From positions 222,591-286,590 of the forward strand of contig NZ_JOEA01000006.1 of NCBI RefSeq assembly GCF_000719115.1: 64,000 nt of DNA, read 5' to 3'. Source of the DNA: Lentzea albidocapillata. Lineage in GTDB: Bacteria; Actinomycetota; Actinomycetes; Mycobacteriales; Pseudonocardiaceae. Position numbers and translations under genes: made by a program. Below are positions 42,917 through 51,063 of the stretch, in pieces (the first letter of the stretch is position 1; each line of letters opens with the position of its first letter). The notes beneath the pieces are model-generated. The model saw only the letters and a program-made list of their open reading frames with translations, had not been told where the DNA came from and did no database searches.

Positions 42917-44970
42917 CCAGCACACTTCAGCGGACTCCCGAGGAGATCCGTGACCGGCACGCGGAGAACCTGGGTCGCCAGGTCGGCGCGGGCATCTTCA
43001 ACCCCAGGCAACTGCTGACGTCGTTCCCGGACGCGCTGCGCAAGTTCGACCCGCGCTACCAGCTGCGCAACCCGGTCATGTTCGTGGTCTGGGCCGGTTC
43101 GCTTCTGGTCACCGTGTTCGCCGTCAGCGACCCGAGCGTGTTCACCGTCGCGGTGGCGGTGTGGTTGTGGTTCACCGTGCTGTTCGCGAACCTCGCCGAG
43201 GCCGTCGCGGAAGGGCGCGGCAAGGCGCAGGCCGACTCGTTGCGCAGGACCAAGAAGGACGCGGTAGCGCGCAGGCTGACCGAGGACGGTTCCGAAGAGT
43301 GCGTGCCCGGCACCGATCTCCGGATCGGCGACCTGGTCGTCGTCGAGGCGGGCGAGGTCATCCCCGGCGACGGTGACGTCGTCGAGGGCATTGCCACCGT
43401 GGACGAGTCGGCCATCACCGGTGAGTCCGCGCCGGTGATCCGCGAGTCCGGCGGTGACAGGTCTGCGGTGACCGGTGGCACGACCGTGCTGTCGGACCGG
43501 ATCGTCGTGCAGATCACGACGAAACCTGGGGAGACGTTCGTCGACCGCATGATCGCTCTCGTCGAGGGTGCGGAACGGCAGAAGACCCCGAATGAGATCG
43601 CGCTGACGATCCTGCTGTCCACACTGACGATCATCTTCCTGCTCGCGGTCGTGGCGCTGCAGCCGTTCGCGATCTACTCCGGCGGCGAGCAGTCGGTGGT
43701 CGTGCTGACGGCGTTGCTGGTCTGCCTGATCCCGACGACCATCGGCGCGCTGCTGTCCGCCATCGGCATCGCGGGCATGGACCGGCTGGTGCAGCGCAAC
43801 GTCCTCGCCACCTCCGGCAAGGCCGTCGAGGCCGCCGGTGACATCGACACGTTGCTGCTGGACAAGACCGGCACCATCACATGGGGCAACCGCCGCGCGA
43901 CCGAGTTCATCGCGGCCAACGGCAGCGACGAACGCCGGCTCGTCGAGGCTGTCCGGCTGTCGAGCCTGGCGGACGGCACACCTGAAGGTCGCAGCATCGT
44001 CGAGCTCTGCGCGGAGAAGTACGGGCTGCCGGCCGTGCCGACCGAGCACGAGAAGACCGGTGAGTTCGTGCCGTTCACCGCGCAGACGCGGATGAGTGGC
44101 ATCGACCTGGGTGGTCGCAGCATCCGCAAGGGCGCTGCCAGCGGGTTTCAGACTTCGGACGAGGTCCGCGCGATCGTCGACAGGATCAGCGAGGACGGCG
44201 GCACGCCGCTCGTCGTCGCCGAGAACGACGAGGTGCTCGGCGTCATCCGGCTGTCCGACGTCGTGAAGCCCGGCATGAAGGAACGGTTCGCCGAACTGCG
44301 GGCGATGGGCATCCGGACGGTCATGGTCACGGGTGACAACCCGTTGACGGCCAAGGCGATCGCTGCCGAGGCCGGTGTGGACGACTTCCTCGCGGAGGCC
44401 AAGCCCGAGGACAAGATGGCCCTGATCCGCAAGGAACAGGAGGGTGGCCGGCTGGTCGCGATGACCGGTGACGGCACGAACGACGCTCCGGCGCTCGCGC
44501 AGGCCGACGTCGGCGTTGCGATGAACACCGGTACGTCGGCCGCGAAGGAGGCCGGCAACATGGTCGACCTCGACTCGGACCCGACCAAGCTCATCGAGAT
44601 CGTGGAGATCGGCAAGCAGTTGCTGATCACGCGCGGTGCGCTGACGACGTTCTCGGTGGCGAACGACCTGGCGAAGTACTTCGCGATCCTGCCCGCCATG
44701 TTCGCGGCGATCTATCCGGCGCTGGACAGGCTCAACATCATGCACCTGGCCACGCCCCAGTCCGCGATCCTGTCGGCGGTGATCTTCAACGCGCTGGTCA
44801 TCGTGGCGCTGATCCCGTTGGCGCTCAAGGGTGTGCGGTACCGGCCGTCCAGCGCGTCGGCGCTGCTGCGGCGCAACCTGCTGATCTACGGCCTGGGTGG
44901 CGTCGTGACGCCGTTCGCCGGGATCTGGCTGATCGACCTGCTCGTCCGTTTGATTCCTGGAATCGGGTGA
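42913..44970 (+). CDS. kdpB: Potassium-transporting ATPase subunit B
   Basis: A 685-residue P-type ATPase subunit that hydrolyses ATP for K+ uptake. Catalytic motifs are complete: TGES in AITGESAPV, the phosphorylated Asp in [23 protein letters not shown] and [13 protein letters not shown] membrane helix carries the [15 protein letters not shown] segment typical of KdpB. GTG 42913 overlaps the kdpA stop. The 3' end overlaps kdpC by 4 bp (GTGA). The sequence and length are normal for actinobacterial KdpB. Confidence 0.97.
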   Translation: MTSTLQRTPEEIRDRHAENLGRQVGAGIFNPRQLLTSFPDALRKFDPRYQLRNPVMFVVWAGSLLVTVFAVSDPSVFTVAVAVWLWFTVLFANLAEAVAEGRGKAQADSLRRTKKDAVARRLTEDGSEECVPGTDLRIGDLVVVEAGEVIPGDGDVVEGIATVDESAITGESAPVIRESGGDRSAVTGGTTVLSDRIVVQITTKPGETFVDRMIALVEGAERQKTPNEIALTILLSTLTIIFLLAVVALQPFAIYSGGEQSVVVLTALLVCLIPTTIGALLSAIGIAGMDRLVQRNVLATSGKAVEAAGDIDTLLLDKTGTITWGNRRATEFIAANGSDERRLVEAVRLSSLADGTPEGRSIVELCAEKYGLPAVPTEHEKTGEFVPFTAQTRMSGIDLGGRSIRKGAASGFQTSDEVRAIVDRISEDGGTPLVVAENDEVLGVIRLSDVVKPGMKERFAELRAMGIRTVMVTGDNPLTAKAIAAEAGVDDFLAEAKPEDKMALIRKEQEGGRLVAMTGDGTNDAPALAQADVGVAMNTGTSAAKEAGNMVDLDSDPTKLIEIVEIGKQLLITRGALTTFSVANDLAKYFAILPAMFAAIYPALDRLNIMHLATPQSAILSAVIFNALVIVALIPLALKGVRYRPSSASALLRRNLLIYGLGGVVTPFAGIWLIDLLVRLIPGIG

Positions 44971-45503
44971 CCTCGGTGGAGAACTTCTTCAAGCAGGCGT
45001 GGGCAGGGTTGCGAATCCTGCTCGTTCTGACGGTGGTCTGCGGGGTGCTCTACCCGATGGCGGTGTGGGGCGTGTCCCGGATTCCCGGTCTGCACGGCAA
45101 CGCCGAAGCCACGGACACCACGTCGGTCGCGGTCGTCCGCGAGGGTGACCAGTACTTCGTGCCGCGGCCTTCCGCCGCGACGCTGCCCGCGTCCGGTGGC
45201 TCGAACAAGGGAGAGCTGAACGAGGACTACGACAAGGTGATCGCCGAGCGGCGCACGGAGATCGCGCAGCGCGAAGGCGTTGCCGAGGACCAGGTGCCGC
45301 AGGACGCCGTCACGGCGTCAGCGTCCGGTCTCGACCCGCACATCAGCCCGGAGTACGCGACGATCCAGGTACCACGGGTGGCTCGGGCCAGCGGCCTGTC
45401 CGAGGAGAAGGTGCGTGAACTCGTGTCGGTCAGCACCGGCGGCACCTTCACCACCACGGTCAACGTGACGGCGCTCAACCGTGCCATCGACGCAGCGAGC
45501 TGA
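44967..45503 (+). CDS. kdpC: Potassium-transporting ATPase subunit C
   Basis: A 178-residue subunit with one N-terminal membrane helix (about 15-35, [20 protein letters not shown]) and an extracytoplasmic domain ending [20 protein letters not shown]. It bridges KdpA and KdpB and is thought to increase ATP affinity. The [19 protein letters not shown] block is present. The segment that usually precedes it (GSLI...GSELIGQ.F) is missing or replaced by [20 protein letters not shown], making the protein shorter than many homologues. GTG 44967 overlaps the kdpB stop. kdpD begins 23 bp before the kdpC stop. Confidence 0.93.
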   Translation: MTSVENFFKQAWAGLRILLVLTVVCGVLYPMAVWGVSRIPGLHGNAEATDTTSVAVVREGDQYFVPRPSAATLPASGGSNKGELNEDYDKVIAERRTEIAQREGVAEDQVPQDAVTASASGLDPHISPEYATIQVPRVARASGLSEEKVRELVSVSTGGTFTTTVNVTALNRAIDAAS

Positions 45504-48030
45504 GAAGCGCCGCGGCGAGCTGAGGATCTACCTCGGTGCCGCTCCCGGTGTCGGCAAGACCTTCGCCATGCTCGGCGAAGCTCACCGGCGCCGGGAGCGC
45601 GGCACCGACGTGGTCGTCGGCCTCGTCGAGACGCACGGGCGGCAGAAAACCCAGCACCTGCTCGACGGCCTGGAGATTCTGCCCCGCAGGGAGATCCACC
45701 ACCGCGGCGTCGACTTCAGCGAGATGGACGTCGACGCGTTGCTGGCTCGCACGCCCGAGGTCGCGGTCGTCGACGAACTCGCGCACACCAACGTGCCCGG
45801 CTCGCGCAACGACAAGCGCTGGCAGGACGTCGAGGAACTGCTCGACGCGGGCATCGACGTCCTGTCCACCGTCAACGTCCAGCACCTGGAGTCGCTCAAC
45901 GACGTGGTCGAGCGGATCACCGGTGTCCAGCAACGGGAAACCGTGCCGGACGAGGTCGTCCGCCGCGCCGAACAGGTCGAGCTCGTCGACATCACGCCGG
46001 AGGCGCTCAGACGGCGCCTGGCACACGGCAACGTCTACGCCGCCCACAAGATCGACGCCGCGCTCGGCAACTACTTCCGCGTCGGCAACCTGACCGCACT
46101 GCGCGAACTGGCGTTGCTGTGGGTGGCCGACCAGGTCGACGTCGCGTTGCAGCGGTATCGCCACGACCGGCAGATCACCGACACCTGGGAGACCCGCGAA
46201 CGCGTGGTCGCGGCGATCACCGGCGGGCCGGAGAGCGAGACGCTCATCCGCCGCGCCCGCCGGATCGCACTGCGCGCGGGCGCGGAACTCCTTGTGGTGC
46301 ATGTGATGCGCGGCGACGGGCTCACCGGTGCGTCACCCGAGATCGTGGCGAAGTGCCGCAAGATCGCCGAGGATCTCGGCGCCACGTTCCACTCGGTGGT
46401 CGGCGACGACGTGCCGACCGCACTGCTGGAGTTCGCCCGCGGCGTCAACGCCACCCAGCTCGTGCTGGGGACGTCACGACGATCCCGGCTCGCGCGGGCG
46501 GTCGACGAGGGCATCGGCGCCGCCGTGATCCACGACTCCGGTCCGATCGACGTGCACATGGTCACGCACGATGCGGCACGCCGTGGCCTGCGCTGGAAGA
46601 TCGGCCGCAACGCGCTGAGCCGCGGCCGGCAACTCGCGGGCTGGCTGGGGTCCGTCGTGCTGCCAGGCCTGACCACCGTGCTGGGCCTGTTCTGGCGCGA
46701 CGGCATCGACTACTCCACCGACCTGGTCGGCTTCCTGCTCGCCACCTGCGTGGTGGCCCTGGTCGGGGGACTGGGGCCGGCGCTCGTCAGCGCGTTCCTC
46801 GGAGCGGGCCTGCTCAACTTCTTCTTCACCGAGCCGTACCACAGCCTCGCCGTGAACTCGCCCGAGAACGTGATCACGTTGGTGGCCATGGTGATCGTGG
46901 CGACGATCGTGGCCCTGGTCGTGGACCGCGCCGCACGGCTGGGCGAGCAGGGCGCGCGGGCTCGGACGGAGGCCGCGCTGCTCGCCTCCTACTCCCGTAC
47001 GGTGCTGACCAATCCGTACCCGTTGTCGCGGTTGCTGGAGAAGATCCGCGAGAACTTCGGCCTCGACTCGGTCGCCCTGCTGGAACGTCACAACGGCGGG
47101 TGGGAACGCGTTGCGTGCGTGGGTCCGCGGCCGTGCGACGAGCCGGACGACGCCGACGCCGACATCGCGGTCACCTCCGACATCCACCTCGCGTTGCGGG
47201 GAAGGACGGTGCCGGCGAGCGACCAGCGGGTGCTGGAGGCCGCGGCGGGCCAGGCGTTGATGGCACTGCGCCAGCAACGCATGGCGGCGGAGACGGCGGA
47301 CGCGCAACGCAAGGTGGAGACGACCGAGTTGCGTACCGCTCTGCTGTCCGCGGTCGGGCACGACCTGCGCACGCCGCTGACGTCCATCAAGGCCGCGATC
47401 GGCAGCCTCCGCGACCGTGAGCTTCGACTGTCCGAAGAGGACACGGGTGAGCTCATGGCCACCGTGGAGGAGTCGGCGGATCGGCTCAACGCTCTGGTGG
47501 ACAACCTGCTCGACTCCTCCCGGCTCGCCACCGGATCGGTGGCTCCGCTGCTGCGCCCGGTCGGCTACTACGAGGTGGTCGCGAGGGCGTTGTCCGGCAT
47601 CGACGAACGCAACACGATCTCGGTGAGCGTCGACGAACACCTGCCACCGGTGCGAGCGGACCTGGGACTGCTGGAGCGGGTGGTGGCCAACGTCATCGAC
47701 AACGCGCTGCGGCACGGCCGGATGTCCCCGCGCCGGCCGGTCGACGCCGACGAGCCGGAGATCGCGGTGCGGGCCAGCACCCACGGTGACCATGTCGAGC
47801 TGCGGGTCGTGGACCACGGCCCCGGCCTGCACAAGAAGGTCGTGGACCGGATCTTCACGCCGTTCCAGCGACTCGGCGACCGCGACGCGACACCCGGAGT
47901 CGGGCTGGGTCTGAGCGTGGCCAAGGGATTCACCGACGCCATGGACGGTCAGATCAGCGCGGAGGACACACCGGGCGGCGGACTCACGATCGTGATCGCG
48001 CTGCCTGTGCACAAGGAGATGGCGGAATGA
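45481..48030 (+). CDS. kdpD: Sensor histidine kinase KdpD
   Basis: An 849-residue membrane kinase that responds to low K+ or osmotic stress. The N-terminal KdpD domain (about 8-215; Walker A GAAPGVGKT at 18-26, HGRQKT, DELAHTNVPGS) is followed by a Usp-like domain (about 240-360), four close-spaced transmembrane helices (about 395-490), a GAF-like region and the kinase core (H-box SAVGHDLRTPLTSIK, N-box VIDNALRHG, G-box GVGLGLSVAKGF). It phosphorylates KdpE. GTG 45481 lies inside kdpC, and the ATG of kdpE overlaps its stop. Sensor and pump are therefore made from one operon. Confidence 0.96.
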   Translation: MPSTQRAEKRRGELRIYLGAAPGVGKTFAMLGEAHRRRERGTDVVVGLVETHGRQKTQHLLDGLEILPRREIHHRGVDFSEMDVDALLARTPEVAVVDELAHTNVPGSRNDKRWQDVEELLDAGIDVLSTVNVQHLESLNDVVERITGVQQRETVPDEVVRRAEQVELVDITPEALRRRLAHGNVYAAHKIDAALGNYFRVGNLTALRELALLWVADQVDVALQRYRHDRQITDTWETRERVVAAITGGPESETLIRRARRIALRAGAELLVVHVMRGDGLTGASPEIVAKCRKIAEDLGATFHSVVGDDVPTALLEFARGVNATQLVLGTSRRSRLARAVDEGIGAAVIHDSGPIDVHMVTHDAARRGLRWKIGRNALSRGRQLAGWLGSVVLPGLTTVLGLFWRDGIDYSTDLVGFLLATCVVALVGGLGPALVSAFLGAGLLNFFFTEPYHSLAVNSPENVITLVAMVIVATIVALVVDRAARLGEQGARARTEAALLASYSRTVLTNPYPLSRLLEKIRENFGLDSVALLERHNGGWERVACVGPRPCDEPDDADADIAVTSDIHLALRGRTVPASDQRVLEAAAGQALMALRQQRMAAETADAQRKVETTELRTALLSAVGHDLRTPLTSIKAAIGSLRDRELRLSEEDTGELMATVEESADRLNALVDNLLDSSRLATGSVAPLLRPVGYYEVVARALSGIDERNTISVSVDEHLPPVRADLGLLERVVANVIDNALRHGRMSPRRPVDADEPEIAVRASTHGDHVELRVVDHGPGLHKKVVDRIFTPFQRLGDRDATPGVGLGLSVAKGFTDAMDGQISAEDTPGGGLTIVIALPVHKEMAE

Positions 48031-48704
48031 CGTCAGTGCTTGTAGTCGATGACGAGCCGCAGATCGTGAAGGCGCTGCGGATCAACCTCAGTGCTCGTGG
48101 GTATCACGTCCTGACGGCGTATGACGGGAAGACCGCGCTCAGCGTCGCGGTGGAAGGCAAACCGGACGTCGTGGTGCTGGACCTCGGACTGCCGGACATC
48201 GACGGCGTGGATGTCATCGCAGGACTGCGGGGCTGGTCGACGATACCGATCATCGTGCTGTCCGCACGCACCGACTCGGCGGCCAAGGTCGAGGCGCTGG
48301 ACGCCGGCGCGGACGACTACGTCACCAAACCGTTCGGAATGGACGAACTGCTGGCGCGCCTGCGAGCCGCCGTCCGCAGGAAGACCGCGTTGGTGGCGGA
48401 CGAGCCGATCGTGCGGACGTCGACCTTCACCGTCGACCTCACGGTCAAGAAGGTGCACCGCGACGACCGCGAGGTGCACCTGACGCCGACCGAGTGGGGA
48501 CTGCTGGAGATCCTCGCCCGCAACCCGGACCGCCTGGTGTCTCAGAAGCAACTGCTGTCCGAGGTGTGGGGACCTATGTCGGTCGGTGAGTCGCAGTACC
48601 TGCGGGTGTACATGGCGCAGTTGCGGCGCAAGCTGGAGGCCGATCCCGCACATCCCAAGCACCTGATCACGGAGCCCGGCATGGGCTACCGGTTCCAGCT
48701 TTGA
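48027..48704 (+). CDS. kdpE: Response regulator KdpE
   Basis: A 225-residue OmpR/PhoB-type regulator with a receiver domain (1-118; acidic pocket DDE, phosphorylated Asp in VVLDLGLPD, Thr/Ser switch in LSAR, Lys in VTKPF) and a winged-helix DNA-binding domain (about 130-225; LTPTEWGLLEILARNPDRLVSQKQLL). It activates kdpFABC when phosphorylated by KdpD. ATG 48027 overlaps the kdpD stop (ATGA). It is the last gene of the operon; no strong terminator is visible before the next promoter. Confidence 0.96.
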   Translation: MTSVLVVDDEPQIVKALRINLSARGYHVLTAYDGKTALSVAVEGKPDVVVLDLGLPDIDGVDVIAGLRGWSTIPIIVLSARTDSAAKVEALDAGADDYVTKPFGMDELLARLRAAVRRKTALVADEPIVRTSTFTVDLTVKKVHRDDREVHLTPTEWGLLEILARNPDRLVSQKQLLSEVWGPMSVGESQYLRVYMAQLRRKLEADPAHPKHLITEPGMGYRFQL

Positions 48705-48736
48705 GCCTTCCGCGACCGTGCATGTTCCAACGTATC

Positions 48737-48751
48737 AACGTACGTTAGGAT
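48737..48751 (+). promoter_or_regulatory. ArsR promoter/operator: palindrome with overlapping -10
   Basis: AACGTACGTT (48737-48746) is a perfect 10-bp palindrome whose last T starts TAGGAT (48746-48751), a TANNNT -10 box 6 nt before the GTG at 48758. CAACGTA also occurs just upstream as a direct repeat. An ArsR-type repressor bound here would cover the -10 and shut off the operon. Confidence 0.55.
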
Positions 48752-48757
48752 ATGCAT

Positions 48758-49135
48758 GTGACTGACGAGCGCCGGGACACCTGTGACCTGTTGTGCCTGG
48801 ACCTGCCGCACGCCGAGGAGATCCGGACGGGTCTGCCGGAGCTGTCCGCGGTGGAGTCCGCCGCGGCGGCGGCGCGGGCATTGGGCGATCCGACCCGGTT
48901 GCGGATCGCGGCGGCGTTGCTGACCGGCGGGGAGTTGTGCGTGTGCGACGCCTCGTGGGTTGCCGGCGCGGCGCAGAACCTGACCTCGCACCACCTGCGG
49001 CAGCTCAAGATCGGCGGGCTGGTGTCGTCGCGGCGTGACGGCCGGTTGGTCATGTACGCGCTGACCGGTCGTGGGCGGGCGTTGGTCGCCGCAGTCCTGG
49101 ACGAGTCCGCGGTCGCGGGCGCACTGGAGGCGTAG
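48758..49135 (+). CDS. ArsR/SmtB-family metal sensor (CadC/CmtR-like)
   Basis: A 125-residue dimeric winged-helix repressor. It has the CadC-type alpha-3N site: an N-terminal C-x3-C (TCDLLC, residues 9 and 13) and ELCVCD in the recognition-helix region, which together bind Cd, Pb or Zn and release DNA. HHLRQLKIGGLVSSRRDGRLVMYAL is the wing. GTG 48758 is preferred over ATG 48752: TAGGAT lies exactly 6 nt upstream, so the transcript is probably leaderless. It is followed 2 bp later by a metal-exporting ATPase, a classic sensor-efflux operon. Confidence 0.9.
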   Translation: MTDERRDTCDLLCLDLPHAEEIRTGLPELSAVESAAAAARALGDPTRLRIAAALLTGGELCVCDASWVAGAAQNLTSHHLRQLKIGGLVSSRRDGRLVMYALTGRGRALVAAVLDESAVAGALEA

Positions 49136-49137
49136 CT

Positions 49138-51063
49138 GTGGCTGACGAGTGCTGCGGGCCGCAGGAACCGCGCCCGACCACCACACAAACCGATCAGGGG
49201 CCGAGTAGCTGGTGGCGGGTTCGCGAGCTGCAGCTGGCGGCGGTCGCGGCCGTCCTGCTCGCGGTGGGCTGGTGGATCGGTTCCACGGGCGCCGAACTGG
49301 TGGGCACCGGGCTGATGCTGGCCTCGGCGGTGGTGGGCGCGGCCTCGTTCGTACCGGGCGCGGTACGCGGCCTGCTGCGGCGCCGGGTCGGCGTGGCCAC
49401 CCTGATGACCATCGCGGCCATCGGCGCGGTCGCGTTGGGGCAGATCACCGAGGCCGCCATGCTCGGCGTGCTGTTCTCCATTGCCGAAGGCCTGGAGCAC
49501 TACGCCATCGCCCGCACCCGTCGCGGCCTGCGCGCATTGCTCGGTTTGGTGCCGCCCACCGCGTCGGTGCTGCGCGACGGGACCGAACTGCAGATCGCGC
49601 CCGACGAGCTTGTGGTCGGCGACCGGATGGTGCTGCGACCCGGCGAACGCGCCGCGACCGACGGGATCATCCGCACCGGCCACACCAACCTGGACCTGTC
49701 CGCGATCACCGGTGAGTCGGTTCCGGTCGAGGCCGGGCCTGGCGACACGGTGCACGCCGGCGCGATCAACGGTGGTGGCGCGATCGAGGTCGAGGTCACC
49801 GCACGAGCGTCGGACTCCTCGCTGGCCCGCATCGTGCACATCGTCGAAGAGGCCCAGGACCGCAAGGGCGTCGGCCAGCGCCTCGCCGACCGCATCGCCC
49901 GTCCGCTGGTCCCGGCGATCATGATCCTGGCCGTGCTCATCGCCGGGCTCGGGGCGCTGCTGGGCGACCCGATGGTGTGGCTCGAACGCGCGCTGGTCGT
50001 GCTGGTGGCCGCGTCCCCGTGTGCGCTGGCGATCTCCATCCCGCTCACCGTCGTCGCCGCGGTCGGAGCGGCGAGCAGGCAGGGCGCGCTGGTCAAGGGT
50101 GGTGCCGCGCTGGAAGAACTCGGTCGCATCGGCATCGTCGCACTGGACAAGACCGGCACGCTGACCCGCAACGCTCCGCGCGTCGTGGAGGTGCTGCCGG
50201 CCGGAGATGCCACGCGTGATCAGGTGCTGACCGCCGCCGCCGCGCTCGAAGCACGCAGCGAGCACCCATTGGCCCGCGCGATCCTGGAGGCTGCGGAGAA
50301 CGCACCGGTCGCCGACGACGTGACTGCCGTGCCGGGCCACGGGCTGACCGGAAGTCTGGACGGCGCCCAGGTGCGGCTGGGCAAGCCGGGTTGGGTCGAT
50401 CCCGGCTCCCTGCGTGGCGAGGTCGACCGTTTGCAACGGGCGGGCGCCACCGTCGTGCTCGTCGAACGGGACGGAACGCTGCTCGGAGCCGTCGCGGTCC
50501 GCGACGAACTGCGTGACGAGGCACCTGAGGTGATCAGCAGGCTGCGTGGCCTGAACATCGACACCGCGATGCTCACCGGCGACAACACCGCCACCGCAAC
50601 GGCTTTGGCCGGCCAGGCGGGTATCACGACCGTCCACGCCGAACTCCTGCCCGAGGACAAGGCCGCGCTGGTCGGCAAGCTGCGCAACGGACGCAAGATC
50701 GCCATGGTCGGCGACGGCGTCAACGACGCCCCGGCGCTGGCCACCGCCGACGTCGGCATCGCCATGGGCGCCATGGGAACCGACGTGGCGATCGAGACCG
50801 CCGACGTGGCGCTGATGGGGGAGGACCTGCGCCACCTGCCCCAGGTCCTGGCACACGCCCGGCACGCCCGCCGGGTGATGTTGCAGAACGTCGGCCTGTC
50901 GCTGGCGATCATCGGCGTGCTGATCCCGTTGGCAGCTTTCGGTTTCATGGGCCTGGCGACCGTCGTGTTCGTGCATGAGACGGCTGAGATCCTGGTCATC
51001 CTCAACGCCATTCGCGCGGCCAAGAGCACCCCGCTGCTACAGCGCGTCAGCGAGCCATTTTGA
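49138..51063 (+). CDS. P1B-type heavy-metal efflux ATPase
   Basis: A 641-residue P-type ATPase with about eight membrane helices, TGES (AITGESVPV), phosphorylated Asp337 in ALDKTGTLT, SEHPLA, MLTGDN and MVGDGVNDAPAL. The membrane metal site is SPC (residues 293-295), not the CPC of Cd/Zn/Cu pumps; SPC is typical of the P1B-4 group (Co, Zn, possibly Fe). There is no N-terminal metal-binding domain beyond a short DECC motif. The last helix has FVHETAEILVILNA, a variant of the P1B-4 HEGG(T/S) motif. Substrate is therefore uncertain. GTG 49138 has GGAGG 7 nt upstream. It overlaps the convergent acyltransferase gene by 17 bp. Confidence 0.93.
   Translation: MADECCGPQEPRPTTTQTDQGPSSWWRVRELQLAAVAAVLLAVGWWIGSTGAELVGTGLMLASAVVGAASFVPGAVRGLLRRRVGVATLMTIAAIGAVALGQITEAAMLGVLFSIAEGLEHYAIARTRRGLRALLGLVPPTASVLRDGTELQIAPDELVVGDRMVLRPGERAATDGIIRTGHTNLDLSAITGESVPVEAGPGDTVHAGAINGGGAIEVEVTARASDSSLARIVHIVEEAQDRKGVGQRLADRIARPLVPAIMILAVLIAGLGALLGDPMVWLERALVVLVAASPCALAISIPLTVVAAVGAASRQGALVKGGAALEELGRIGIVALDKTGTLTRNAPRVVEVLPAGDATRDQVLTAAAALEARSEHPLARAILEAAENAPVADDVTAVPGHGLTGSLDGAQVRLGKPGWVDPGSLRGEVDRLQRAGATVVLVERDGTLLGAVAVRDELRDEAPEVISRLRGLNIDTAMLTGDNTATATALAGQAGITTVHAELLPEDKAALVGKLRNGRKIAMVGDGVNDAPALATADVGIAMGAMGTDVAIETADVALMGEDLRHLPQVLAHARHARRVMLQNVGLSLAIIGVLIPLAAFGFMGLATVVFVHETAEILVILNAIRAAKSTPLLQRVSEPF

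Noticed and set aside
42619..44745. Minus-strand frame of about 700 codons opposite kdpA/kdpB
   Set aside because: His/Arg/Asp-rich antisense of well-identified kdp genes.
48745..50976. Minus-strand frame of about 740 codons opposite the metal ATPase
   Set aside because: Antisense artefact of high GC; the plus strand has all P-type ATPase motifs.
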